Source: Haematococcus lacustris
Lineage: Eukaryota; Chlorophyta; Chlorophyceae; Chlamydomonadales; Haematococcaceae
Length of the DNA stretch: 64,000 nt
Direction: 5' to 3'
Assembly: GCA_030144725.1 (NCBI GenBank)
Contig: JASKMD010000030.1
Coordinates: 6,823,210 to 6,887,209, forward strand
Shown here: piece by piece, positions 34,601 to 46,497 of the stretch
Position numbering within the stretch: the stretch's first letter is position 1
Layout: each line of letters opens with the position of its first letter
Translations under genes and position numbers: made by a program
Notes under the pieces: model-generated
Seen by the model: the letters and a program-made list of their open reading frames with translations, nothing else
Told to the model about the DNA's origin: nothing
Database searches by the model: none

Positions 34601-37600
34601 CGCTGGCGCGATACCTCAAGAATGCAGTGTATGAGATGACAGTGCCCAAGAGGCGGCCCAGCCCCCCGCGGCGCCTGCCCCCCGCCCCTACCGCTGCCGA
34701 CCTTGCGCGTGACGCCGCCCGGCTGAGCAGGATTGCGGCGGCGCACCGTGACCCTGAGGACGAGGCTGCGGCCGCTCAGGCTGGAGAGAAGGACAAGGCG
34801 CGGGAGGCAGCGCAGCAGGCAGGGCCTGGCCACCATCAGCCGGCCCCACCGCTGGAGCAGGCTGTGCCCCAGGGCAATGCCGAGGGCCCAGCAGGGGAGC
34901 CCAACAAAAAGCCGGCTGAGGCAGTGAACCCAGGTGGGCCAGGCCTGTGGCTGGCTTGAGGAGCGCATTCAGCCGTGGTAAACAGACAGGCACGTACATC
35001 ACTTGTTTCCTATTGCTGCGGGAAGAAGCATAGCTCTACACCTGCGCTGTTGCTAGTGATTCTGAACACACGTCCCTGTTTGAGCCTAACCGTCCACCGC
35101 TTGCCAGCACTCTCAGCCTCACTCTTACCACTCTCTTGGGCCCGGCCAACGAAGCTTTGAACATAATGTGGACAAGACGTGACCATAAGAATCCTTACTG
35201 CTGGCACGCAAAAGAAAATGAATGGCTACAGCAAAGTTTTTGCAAAACTGGGGGATACGAGTGATTTGACCCAAGTGTTTTATTGTGGCTTAAGTGATGG
35301 TTTGCACCAGCCTGCTGCCCAGCCTGTGTGCTTGCTGTTGCATGTGCCTGTCGCAGGGGCTAAAGCAAGCTCCACTGCCCCCCACCCCCTCATCCCTGCC
35401 CCCCCACCCCGTGCCCCACCCGCTCCTGCCAGCGTGCCAACTGCCGTCCTGAAGGTGTGACAGCGCCTGCAGCCAGCACACAGCCAGAGGCACTACTCGC
35501 ACCTGGCTCCGTGCTTCAGCCCACACCCAGCCTTCTCAGCCAGCTCAGCTCCCTCACAACACCACCTGCTGCTGTGCCTATCTCCAGGCAAAGCCAGTGC
35601 CTGCGCCGCCCTGCAAGCTGAAGCCACTGTTCTGGGATGCTGTGCCTGCACCACGCCTGAAGGTGGGGCACAAAGCTGCCTGCTTTCTGCTCCTACTCCT
35701 GACCCCTTCAGCTGCTCCCACCTGACCCCTTCCCCTGCCCCCTTCCCCTGTCTCATACCTCTGCCCCTTTCCCCTGCCCTCTGCCCTCTGCCCCTGCCTC
35801 CTGCGTCCTGCCCCCTGCTCTCACCTGCCCCTGCTCTCACCTGCTGCCTGCTCTCACCTGCCCCCTGCTGCCAGGGAACCTTCTGGGCACTGGAGAATGG
35901 CGAGGCCGTGGAGTTGCCGCCCCTCGACTGGTCTGCCTTGGCGCAGCAGTTTGTGCAGGTGGGGCCTGCCAAGCAGGCTGTGCTTGACCTGCCTAGCCCA
36001 TACTCCAGGAAAGCTGGGTCGGTCAGACGGCAACGCACAGGGGTGTTCGTGTGTGAGGGATGCATGTGGGTAGCCAGGCCTGTGACATTGAGGCAGAGTG
36101 CTGCTGGCCTGATCATGAGTGCAGGCAGCGCCTAAGGCCAAGCCGTCTAACAGTGCCCTGGGCGGCAAGGATGGCGGTGCAGGAGATGCCAAGCCCAAGC
36201 TGGTGCGCTGCTTACTCTGTTGTGGACCCCTGTCGTGCCGCTGCCCAGTCTCTAGACCTGGTGCCTGACCCCCCTGGCTGCAGATCTCCCTCATCGACGG
36301 CAAGCGGGCGCACAACGTCAACATCCTCATGGGCGGCAAGATCAAGGTGAGCCGCAGCACCCTGCTCAGGCCCTGATGGTGAGGCACGACACCTCAGCAC
36401 GCCACCGCTGCTGCTGCTTGTGATGGTTGTGGTGGGTGTGGTGGTGGTGGTGCAGATCCCGGTGTCAGGGCTGCGCGCCGCAGTGGTGGGCCTAGACCCG
36501 CGCATTTTCAGCAGCGAGGAGGTGCTGACAGCCTTGGCGCAGGTGAGCAGGGAGCAGCGCCAGGGCTCTGGCTTGCTCTTGCACACCGCTCCACAGGTCC
36601 TCTGCTCCCTATTGCCCCCTACTCGCTCCTGGTCCAGTTCCGCCAGCTGTGTACAGCACCTGCTGCCCGCAGTGCGTGCCCACACCTGAGGAGGCCGGTG
36701 CCCTGGACGCCTTCCAGCGCTCAGGCCGCCCTGCCTCAGAGCTGGCCGACGCTGACCGGGTGCTGTACGGTGAGAAGGCAGCAACAGCAGCAGTCAAGCA
36801 GCTCAGGCCAGCTGCCCAGCTAGCCGGTCCTTAGCCCTTCAGAGCACACAGTGTCACGCCTGCTACCAGTATGCATGCGTAAGGCTAAGGGCGGGTGCGT
36901 ATGTGAGGCGTGGGTGTAGAGCTGGGTAGGATGAGGGCATCACAACCGCCTGGTGTTGTGCCGCAGAGCTGATGTGTGTTCCCGGAGTGGAGGCTCGCCT
37001 GCGCTGCTTTAAGCACGTTTTTGCCATCCCTGACAAGGTCACCACCGCCAGCCAGGTGCGGCAGCCAGCCCCCAGCACCGCTGCCGCCCACCTCTGCCGA
37101 CCTCACCTGAGCATTGTGCTGCCGCCCTGCTGCCGCCGACAGGTCTTCCAAGCGTCACTGCAGGCGTCAGAGCAGCTTCAGAGGTCCACAGGCTTCAAAG
37201 CAGTGCTGCGCACAGCCCTGGCTGCCGGCAACTACCTCAACTACGGGACGCGCAACGGCAACCAGCTGGGCTTCAGGCAAGTGCAGCGCCAGCTGTAGTG
37301 TTGGACCTGGGCCCGGCAGGTGGCTGCTGGCTGCTGTGCGCTGGAGCCGTGGCCTGAGCTGCCTGGGTGGCCTGACGGTGCCCTGCAGGCTGAAGAACCT
37401 GCCAAAGCTGGCTGACCTGCGGACTGCAGACGGCAAGTCCACCCTCATGCAGGTGCGCCCTGCACTGCCACCCTGCATTGCGCACAGTGTGTGGCTGCAG
37501 GCTGCAGCTGCCCACTGCCAGTGGCAGGGTTGGCATGCACGAGGTGGGTGTGCTGCCCCCGCCCAGGTGCTGGCCGCCGAGGTGCTGAGAATGCAGCTGG

Positions 37601-39873
37601 CCCAGGGCCTGGAGCCCTCGGTGCTGCAAGAGGAGCTGGCGGCACTGTCCAACCCCTGGCTCAAGGTGGGCTGCCTGGGCTACCACACGCCTTGGCCAGG
37701 CTGGCACCCACACCTGGCCTGTTGTGTGAGCCTCAGGCCATGAGCCTTACTTCCTCCCTCCCTCCCCTTGCTGTTGCTGAGGCCAGGTGTCGCATCAGGA
37801 GGCGGCTGAGAGTCTGTCTGCAGTGGGCAGCCAGCTGGAGGACATCCGCAGCCTGCTGGCGGATTACGTGCCACTGGGACAGCTGCCGGCGGACGGCCGC
37901 AAGACAGGCAGCCCAGGGGACAAGGGGCACACCCCTGCTCCTGTGGGCTGCCCTGACCCTGCAGCGCCCGCTACGCGCTCTGCCCGAGCCAGCATTGAGC
38001 TGCAGGGCTGGGGTGCGCAGGCACCTTGGCGAGCAGGCTCAGCTAGTGAACTGCCGCCTGCGACCCGCCTCCCCTCGGAACCAGGCAGCTGCAGCACAGC
38101 CCATGTGGCAGCCACCGTCAGCAGCAGCCACACCCCCACTTCCCCGGCCCCACCTGGACCCCCACCCCAGCCCCCCAAGACAGACCGCCCCACCCCCTTC
38201 ACACCGCCGCCGCCGCCACCTCGCCCACCTGCCCCGTCTGCAGCAAGGCCACCTCCCCCACCTCCACCCCCACCCCCACCTCCACGCCCACCCCCACCTG
38301 CAGCAAAGCCTCCTCTGTCCCCCCCCCCCCCCACCACCAGCGCCGTCACCCCCACCTGCAGGCCCCCCGCCGCCCCCTCCACCCCCCCCTGGGCCCCCAC
38401 CCCCACCCCCTGGTGTGCCACGTAGCAAAGGGCCTCCTGGACCACTTCCCCCTCCACCTGCACCCACCCCACCCCTCCCTCCGCGACCTCCAGGGGCCCC
38501 CCCTCCACGGCCCCCAGCCCCCCCTGCACCGTCTGTAGCGCACCCTGCCCCTCAACCCTTGACTCTGGATATCCCAGGTCAGCTGGCCCCTGGTGACAGC
38601 AGCAGCAGCAGCGCGCCGCCCCGCACCCCCACACGGCTGTCAGCCTCTGGTGCTCCTGCCACCCCCAGCCCCCGGCAGTCAACAGACGGCCGCGACCCGC
38701 TGGATGCTGAGCTGGCCCTGGGCGTTAAGGACATGTTCAAGGTAGGCCCGCGCATGGCAGGCCAGTGCATTGTCACCATTGCATGCTGCAGTCCCTTTCA
38801 TGGGCAGTAAGGTCCATGTACAGGCACTGAACCCTTCATCAATCACTGTGTGTACATTGGCTGGAGTACATGGGCATGGCTGCCGTGTAAGGCAAGGATG
38901 TCAAGGTGGTGCAGTACCTATGAGGCTGGGCTGCTCGCTCATCCTCCTGCCTTCCAGCACTTGGAGCCTGCCATACCTGCCATACCTGCCATGTATGCCT
39001 GCCAAACATATGCCTTGTCCTGCACCACACGGAATGCTGCCCACCCCTGCCTCCCTGTCTGTAGGAGGTGATGTCAGCAGAGCTAGACAAGTTGGACAGG
39101 TTGTTCTTCGCCGCCTCAGAATTGCAGAGGAGCGCCAAGTCGAGCTATGACAGCCTGCTTGCCTTCTACGGGGAAAACGCGCACTCTACCCCATCTGGTC
39201 AGTGATGTGCCGACCCAGCCTCCTTGCCACTTTTTTGTGTATCGCTATAGCCATGTGTTACCAACCCTGCTTTGCAGACACTGAATTTTGGGCTGCCTTG
39301 ACGCTATTTGTGGAAAAGTTTGCGGTGGCTCAAAAGGCATTGCTGTTGGAGCGCAAAGAGAAGGCAGAGCGGGAGGCACGGCGCATGTGAGTGGATGCTT
39401 GCAACGTTTCCTTGTTTCGTGAGCAAGTACACATGAGCATGCAATCAGGCATGCGCTTGTGCTTTTCATTTGTTCTGAATTGTCCCTGTCATGAGTAGAT
39501 GCCACACTGTACCATTGTCGTACCTTGCGCGCCCTCACATCTCAGGCAACGGGAACAGGCGCAAGCAGGCCGGGCTCTACAAGTGCGTAGCGAGCCCCCA
39601 AACACCGTGGACAAGGATGCTCGTGCTCGCATGTTGGCCCAGCCCACATGGGACATGGGGAGAGGGGCTGAGCCACACCAACCAACCGACGCAATGCCAC
39701 CGCAAGCAATTGAGGGTGTTGACATAACCTCACGGTTGCAGGATGACACGATATCGCATGGTGGCTTGGGATCACCCGTTGTAGTTTTGCCAAGTCGGGT
39801 AGGTAAGGATACGAATTCAGCAGATGAAGGTAGAGACCCAACCGCCCGGGTTTTGACGTGGGAGGACGCTTGA
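31683..39873 (+). CDS. Formin (FH1-FH2 actin nucleator), 5' end in gap
   Basis: Formins nucleate and elongate unbranched actin filaments from profilin-actin. Exons join in phase: 31683-31859 and 32145 onward give ARM-like helices (LAVLMASLQALNSLAKT, LPLLALQLLKKML). Exon 32145-33926 is a long proline-rich FH1. Next come 34081-34158 (VAILLGLFDKGS), 34296-34390, 34548-34933 and 35357-35454. FH2 runs from 35588-35662 (KLKPLFWDAVP) through 35875-35958, 36125-36202, 36284-36346 (IDGKRAHNVNIL), 36456-36542, 36673-36769 (PTPEEAGALDAF), 36967-37055, 37143-37276 (LAAGNYLNYGTRNGNQLGF), 37389-37452, 37567-37665, 37787-38741, 39065-39197 and 39278-39386. The last exon, 39546-39873, ends at TGA. Exon 37787-38741 inserts a second polyproline block inside FH2 and needs one base removed from a C14 run (38319-38332). 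Two introns appear to use GC donors (34391, 37277). Confidence 0.9.
32560..32990 (+). other. FH1 polyproline core of the formin
   Basis: Repeated blocks of 5-12 prolines are separated by short linkers such as FKFGVPPKAP, ARPAAPTFGAP and LAPVIGKPLAPP. This is the profilin-binding FH1 signature, and it is unusually long. Confidence 0.9.
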
Positions 39874-39904
39874 GGTGGGGCATGGTGAAGGTGGCAGTGC
39901 GTCA

Positions 39905-39909
39905 TGTAA
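39905..39909 (+). terminator. TGTAA polyadenylation signal of the formin gene
   Basis: TGTAA begins 32 bases after the formin stop codon. Confidence 0.55.
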
Positions 39910-40992
39910 ATCAAATGCTCACCTTGACATTATGGCCCAAGTGGATACGAATGTTATTGTAGTCCGCCACTAGACTGTTGGGCCGCCCACCCCGTGCCAC
40001 ATAAGGCCGTATTTGTAGCTGTGGGACATCATTTTCGCAACATGAGGATTGGGTGCAGACTAAGCGTGAAACGTGAGTTATTGTTGGTTTTGTCAACGAA
40101 GTCAGAAGCCCACACATAGCAGGCAGCACTCCAAGGCTTGCGATCACGGCGCTTTCATCCATGCTTCTTAGCGAAGTTTGATCCACTGCGTCGGCGCATC
40201 GCAATGGCGACGACGTACTCAAGGCGCGACTTTTACCGAGCGGCGCAATGATTCGTGAATCTGAGGCGATGTGGGCGCAAGCCTATCTGTGGACCGCTCG
40301 CATTCCCGACCGTGTGGTGAGCTGGGTCAGGTGAGCTGGGTGGTGAGCTGGGTCAGGTACGACAAGCCTGCACCGTTGACAACATGCACAACCCAGCCAA
40401 CCAGACCCATTTGGCAAGCCTTTTAAAACGTACATCTAATGCCTTGCAAGATGTGTATGGCTCACACAGCTGAAGCCGTCAGCCATTAGGCTGCATGCCT
40501 CCCTCCCTCTAGGGTTTCGGGGCATTCCGTAACGCGAGTCCAAGCTGCGGTGTGCGGCGTGGTGTGGGGGGGAGTGGAGAGGTGGCAGACTCAGAGTGGG
40601 TGGTGGTCAGACAGGGGAGAGAAGGGCGAACAGGGCAAGAGGGAAGAGTGTGACCCGGCAAAGCTGCAACAAGCAGCAACAACAACACTGACAGCAGCAA
40701 CAACACTGGCAGCGGTAACAACAACAGTAGCAACAACAGCAACAACAATGAGTAGCAACACTGGCAGCAACATCAACATCAACAGCAGCGACAACAACAA
40801 CAGGAGCAAAAACAACAATAGCACCTCAAGGCAGTTGACCCTTGGCTGTCTCAACCCTCCCACAACTGTTACCTCGCATCGCACGCCATGCTGCACCTGC
40901 AAGCAACCGACATGGCATGGACTATGCATGGACTATCCAGCCAACCAGACCCATTTGGCAAGCTTTTTAACATACATCTAATGCCTTATCTA

Positions 40993-41236
40993 CATTTAGT
41001 TCCGTTTTCATGCGTTGTAATAGTTAATAGCCTGCTGTTTAAGAGACTTAGTTGCCTATTATGCTGTTAAAAACGCGGGACGCGGGCCATTTTAGAAAAG
41101 TGCATAGCTGGTTCAAACTAGCGACCATCCCGCGTGCTACCACGCCCCGCCCTTCGCTCCAAAACAATGTGTTGCTCCAGAAGTGCGGCTTCGCCGCACA
41201 GAATGTAGCCACAACGCACCAAAAACGGAACTAAAT
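40993..41236. mobile_element. Small terminal-inverted-repeat element (MITE-like)
   Basis: ATTTAGTTCCGTTTTCATGC at the left and the complementary CCAAAAACGGAACTAAAT at the right form imperfect inverted ends of about 27 bases around a 190-base interior without coding capacity. TA dinucleotides flank it. Confidence 0.5.
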
Positions 41237-41436
41237 TAGATAGTGGCAGCGCCCGGGGCGTTTTAGGCCCCCAAAAACACTCGGCCTCGGCGCTGGAGCG
41301 GAACAGCTCTCGACCTCAGCCAGCAGCCGCGTCGCTACGCTCCGCGGCTGCTGGCTTCGGTCTTGAGCTGTTCCGCTCCAGCGCCTCGGCCTCACGTTTT
41401 TAGGGCGCCTAAAACTACCGGCGCTTCCACTATCTA
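41237..41436. mobile_element. 200-bp foldback MITE
   Basis: The two halves are inverted copies about 95 bases long, roughly 85% identical. The ends TAGATAGTGG and CCACTATCTA are perfect complements. The arms share GGCGCTGGAGCGGAACAGCT and AGCCAGCAGCCGCG. There is no coding capacity. It lies immediately next to the other inverted-repeat element. Confidence 0.75.
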
Positions 41437-42117
41437 CTATGCAAGCAAGCATGCATGCAAGCATGCGAACATCATTTACACACACATTGCACACAAATAG
41501 TTTTGTTTGGCTGCATGCGGGCTTGCTTGACCGGCTGTCGGGCTATCGGGCTGGACAAATAAATGTGGTGTGGCCAGAGGCCGCACATACATATGTTGTC
41601 TGTTGCCCGTCCGATGTGGGACGGGCCCACTGCCCTAGTAAGATGCATATGTCTCACACAGTTTAAGCCATCAGCCATTAGGCTGCATGCCTCCCTCCCT
41701 CTTGGTTTTCGGGGCATTCTGTAACGCGAGTCCAAGCTGCAGTGTGCGGCGTGGGGTGGGGGGGAGTGGAGAGGTGGCAGACTCAGAGTGGGTGGTGGTC
41801 TGTCAGGGGAGAGAAGGGCGAACGGGGCAAGAGGGAAGAGTGTGACTGTCAAACCTGCAACAAGCAGCAGCAGCAGCAACACTTGCAGCAGTAACAACAA
41901 CAGTAGCAGCAATAGCAACAACAGCAACAACATTGACAACAACACTGGCAGCAACATCAACAACAACAGCAATGACAACAACAACAGAAGCAACAACAAC
42001 AATAACACCTCAAGGCAGTTGACCCTTGGCTGTCTGAACCCTCCCACAACTGCCACCTCGCATCGTACGCCATGCTGCACCTGCAAGCAACCGACATGGC
42101 ATGGACTATGCATGACC

Positions 42118-43072
42118 AAGATATGATGGGAAGTATGTGGGGAAAAGGGCCGCTTAAGGCTGTTGGCATGGCTGCATTAGCCTATGCTAGTGCCACTCCT
42201 GCAACTTCTTGACAACCTCTCCATGACCGAGCGTGGTTTAATGGGATGGGGAGGGTGTGTGAAGAAGGAGGTGGAAGTAGGAAGAGGTTGCTGGCTGCTA
42301 TGCATGGCTTGGGAGGTGGTGGTGATGGTGGTGGTGGGAGGGGTGCGGGGTATGCTTTGCAAGGTAGGGTAGGGCTCCTGGCTGTTGGCTCTATTCTGCT
42401 TTGGGCTTGGCCTGCTCGCTCTTGGCTGCCGCTCTAACCTCCTCCTTGATGCTGCTCCTAGCTGCTGCTCTCGGCTTCTGCACTTGGATTATGCTCTTGG
42501 CAGCTGCTCACAGCTGCGGCCCATAGCTGCGGCCCATAAATGCTACTGTGGGGAGGGGGGACCTGTTGTTGCGCACACTTGAAGTGCTCAACAACAAGAC
42601 TTATCTCTCAAGCTCGTAAGTATTCTTGACTATTACTCAAGGCTGCCTTTCAAGTAGTAGTAGTTGTTACACTAAGGAGGTAGGGCTCGGGTGGATACAA
42701 GCCAACCTCCAAAGGTAAAAGACTAAGGAGAGAACAGAGAAAGAGGTAAAGAGAAGGGGAACTACCTAGGAGAGAAAGAACTCAGGAAGGGAAGGGGAAG
42801 GGAGCTAAAGGGAGCGGGGGAGAGACCTCGAGAAGTTGCCCATCCTTTCAGTGGTTCCTTTAAACCGCACATGCACAAGCAACGTGACACCCCTGATACT
42901 GATGTTCTTGTATGATGTCAACTTTTTTGTCGTTGTACTTGCTCCTCCTTTGCTCCTTCTTCCCTTGCTCCTCCGTTCCGGGCTCTAGGATGCTCCTGGC
43001 TTCTCTTGTGACGCATAAGGTTGCACCTAGAATGTTCAAGCAAGGTCATGGCTAAAGCTCTTATTGTTATCG
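42118..43072. other. No gene seen
   Basis: The interval holds a purine-rich stretch (42715-42840, GAGAA-type motifs). I see no coding exon or RNA gene. Confidence 0.4.
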
Positions 43073-45342
43073 GCTCGGCGGGGCGGGGCGGGGCGGGGCG
43101 GGGCGGGGCGGGGCGGGGCGGGGCGGGGCGGGGCGGGGCGGGGCGGGGCGGGGCGGGGCGGGGCGGGGCGGGGCGGGGCGGGGCGGGGCGGGGCGGGGCG
43201 GGGCGGGGCGGGGCGGGGCGGGGCGGGGCGGGGCGGGGCGGGGCGGGGCGGGGCGGGGCGGGGCGGGGCGGGGCGGGGCGGGGCGGGGCGGGGCGGGGCG
43301 GGGCGGGGCGGGGCGGGGCGGGGCGGGGCGGGGCGGGGCGGGGCGGGGCGGGGCGGGGCGGGGCGGGGCGGGGCGGGGCGGGGCGGGGCGGGGCGGGGCG
43401 GGGCGGGGCGGGGCGGGGCGGGGCGGGGCGGGGCGGGGCGGGGCGGGGCGGGGCGGGGCGGGGCGGGGCGGGGCGGGGCGGGGCGGGGCGGGGCGGGGCG
43501 GGGCGGGGCGGGGCGGGGCGGGGCGGGGCGGGGCGGGGCGGGGCGGGGCGGGGCGGGGCGGGGCGGGGCGGGGCGGGGCGGGGCGGGGCGGGGCGGGGCG
43601 GGGCGGGGCGGGGCGGGGCGGGGCGGGGCGGGGCGGGGCGGGGCGGGGCGGGGCGGGGCGGGGCGGGGCGGGGCGGGGCGGGGCGGGGCGGGGCGGGGCG
43701 GGGCGGGGCGGGGCGGGGCGGGGCGGGGCGGGGCGGGGCGGGGCGGGGCGGGGCGGGGCGGGGCGGGGCGGGGCGGGGCGGGGCGGGGCGGGGCGGGGCG
43801 GGGCGGGGCGGGGCGGGGCGGGGCGGGGCGGGGCGGGGCGGGGCGGGGCGGGGCGGGGCGGGGCGGGGCGGGGCGGGGCGGGGCGGGGCGGGGCGGGGCG
43901 GGGCGGGGCGGGGCGGGGCGGGGCGGGGCGGGGCGGGGCGGGGCGGGGCGGGCGGGCGGGGCGGGGCGGGGCGGGGCGGGGCGGGGCGGGGCGGGGCGGG
44001 GCGGGGCGGGGCGGGGCGGGGCGGGGCGGGGCGGGGCGGGGCGGGGCGGGGCGGGGCGGGGCGGGGCGGGGCGGGGCGGGGCGGGGCGGGGCGGGGCGGG
44101 GCGGGGCGGGGCGGGGCGGGGCGGGGCGGGGCGGGGCGGGGCGGGGCGGGGCGGGGCGGGGCGGGGCGGGGCGGGGCGGGGCGGGGCGGGGCGGGGCGGG
44201 GCGGGGCGGGGCGGGGCGGGGCGGGGCGGGGCGGGGCGGGGCGGGGCGGGGCGGGGCGGGGCGGGGCGGGGCGGGGCGGGGCGGGGCGGGGCGGGGCGGG
44301 GCGGGGCGGGGCGGGGCGGGGCGGGGCGGGGCGGGGCGGGGCGGGGCGGGGCGGGGCGGGGCGGGGCGGGGCGGGGCGGGGCGGGGCGGGGCGGGGCGGG
44401 GCGGGGCGGGGCGGGGCGGGGCGGGGCGGGGCGGGGCGGGGCGGGGCGGGGCGGGGCGGGGCGGGGCGGGGCGGGGCGGGGCGGGGCGGGGCGGGGCGGG
44501 GCGGGGCGGGGCGGGGCGGGGCGGGGCGGGGCGGGGCGGGGCGGGGCGGGGCGGGGCGGGGCGGGGCGGGGCGGGGCGGGGCGGGGCGGGGCGGGGCGGG
44601 GCGGGGCGGGGCGGGGCGGGGCGGGGCGGGGCGGGGCGGGGCGGGGCGGGGCGGGGCGGGGCGGGGCGGGGCGGGGCGGGGCGGGGCGGGGCGGGGCGGG
44701 GCGGGGCGGGGCGGGGCGGGGCGGGGCGGGGCGGGGCGGGGCGGGGCGGGGCGGGGCGGGGCGGGGCGGGGCGGGGCGGGGCGGGGCGGGGCGGGGCGGG
44801 GCGGGGCGGGGCGGGGCGGGGCGGGGCGGGGCGGGGCGGGGCGGGGCGGGGCGGGGCGGGGCGGGGCGGGGCGGGGCGGGGCGGGGCGGGGCGGGGCGGG
44901 GCGGGGCGGGGCGGGGCGGGGCGGGGCGGGGCGGGGCGGGGCGGGGCGGGGCGGGGCGGGGCGGGGCGGGGGCGGGGCGGGGCGGGGCGGGGCGGGGCGG
45001 GGCGGGGCGGGGCGGGGCGGGGCGGGGCGGGGCGGGGCGGGGCGGGGCGGGGCGGGGCGGGGCGGGGCGGGGCGGGGCGGGGCGGGGCGGGGCGGGGCGG
45101 GGCGGGGCGGGGCGGGGCGGGGCGGGGCGGGGCGGGGCGGGGCGGGGCGGGGCGGGGCGGGGCGGGGCGGGGCGGGGCGGGCGGGCGGGGCGGGGCGGGG
45201 CGGGCGGGGCGGGGCGGGGCGGGGCGGGGCGGGGCGGGGCGGGGCGGGGCGGGGCGGGGCGGGGCGGGGCGGGGCGGGGCGGGGCGGGGCGGGGCGGGGC
45301 GGGGCGGGGCGGGGCGGGGCGGGGCGGGGCGGGGCGGGGCGG
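43073..45342. repeat. 2.27-kb (GGGGC)n pentamer array
   Basis: About 454 pentamers GGGGC/GCCCC. Interruptions are rare: GGGCGGGCGGGG near 43950, GGGGGC near 44970, and GGGCGGGCGG near 45180 and 45203. All frames are open because the unit has no stop, so the long Gly-Ala-Arg or Pro-Ala-Arg frames are not genes. Confidence 0.98.
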
Positions 45343-46034
45343 GTGTAATAGTGGGATGACATCGTATGGTTTGTGCGATTCAAGCCGCCGCCGCCGGATG
45401 CATTTCGGCGCCAGCCCGTCGAACTGTGTACGTCCATGTGCACGTTCACAAGGCTGTGGGACGTAGCTAATGTTTGGTCGCAGGCCGATTTGTGTTTAGT
45501 GCACTTCACTCGGTCAGGTCGCATCGTGACGTGACGCGCCTTGATGTGGCGAAGAACGTGGGGCCTTGATGTGGCGCCTTGACGTGGTGCATTCCCGAGG
45601 CTCTAGCCTCAGCCTGTTGGCTGCAGCCTACATGCCTGAATGTCGTGATGCTTGCCTAGCTATAAGGTTGGTAGTGAGGGCTGTTGACTAGGCACACGAC
45701 TCATGGCCCTTGGTAGTCATGGCCTAGGCTGCTTGGTGATGCTCATGTCGTAGCCGCAGATGCAGGTCACCCTGGCTTGGTGTGGCTAAGTGGCCAGGTG
45801 CAGCCGGGTGCAGCCGGGTGATAGCCATGGCTTAGGCTCATGGACAGAGCTCATGACATAGACATAGTTTGTCATGGCTGCCATGTAGGTGATGGGAAGT
45901 CGGCGGCTAATCCGATATGCCCCAACATCGTGTGCAAGGAAGTGTTGGCTGCAGGTATCCCGTCATCCTCATGAAGATGTCCTCATGATGTTGGCCAAGG
46001 AACAAGGTCTAAAGCTTGTTGTGGCTGGAATGAG
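45343..46034. other. No gene seen
   Basis: This unique sequence between two repeat arrays has only short open frames without recognisable domains. Confidence 0.4.
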
Positions 46035-46497
46035 CAAACATGGCCGGCATGGCTGGCATGGCTGGCATGGCTGGCATGGCCGGCATGGCTAGCATGGCTG
46101 GCATGGCTGGTATGACTGGCATGGCCGGCATGGCTGGCATGGCTGGCATGGCTGGCATGGCCGGCATGGCTGGCATGGCTGGCATGGCTGGCATGGCTAG
46201 CATGGCTGGCATGGCTGGTATGACTGGCATGGCCGGCATGGCTGGCATGGCTGGCATGGCCGGCATGGCTGGCATGGCTGGCATGGCTGGCATGGCTGGC
46301 ATGGCTGGCATGGCTGGCATGGCTGGCATGACTGGCACAGCCGGCATGGCTGGCATGGCTGGCATGGCTGGCATGGCTGGCATGGCTGGTATGGCTGGCA
46401 TGGCTGGCATGGCTGGCATGGCTGGCATGGCTGGCATGGCTGGCATGGCTGGCATGGCTGGTTATGGCTGGCATGGCTGGCATGGCTGGTTATGGCT
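46035..46497. repeat. 9-bp CATGGCTGG minisatellite
   Basis: About 50 units of CATGGCTGG occur, with CATGGCCGG, CATGGCTAG and TATGACTGG variants in recurring order, indicating duplication of larger blocks (for example 46080-46115 and 46195-46230). Confidence 0.95.

Larger units (their letters stand above)
40391..42117. repeat. Direct repeats of about 55 and 480 bp
   Basis: A 480-base segment at 40449-40928 recurs at 41641-42117 with about 90% identity. It holds AGGCTGCATGCCTCCCTCCC, then an A/C-rich block of CAA and CAG runs, and ends in GACATGGCATGGACTATGCA. A 55-base segment (CCAGCCAACCAGACCCATTT) flanks the first copy on both sides (40391 and 40934). Open frames rich in Asn and Ser come only from the CAA runs and do not look like genes. 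Confidence 0.8.

Noticed and set aside
40591..42126. Asn/Ser-rich prion-like proteins
   Set aside because: They come from CAA/AAC trinucleotide runs within a duplicated non-coding unit.
42918..45524. Very long open frames (Pro-Ala-Arg or Gly-Ala-Arg repeats) on both strands
   Set aside because: They are produced by the GGGGC pentamer, which has no stop in any frame; no splice sites or unique flanking coding sequence support a gene.
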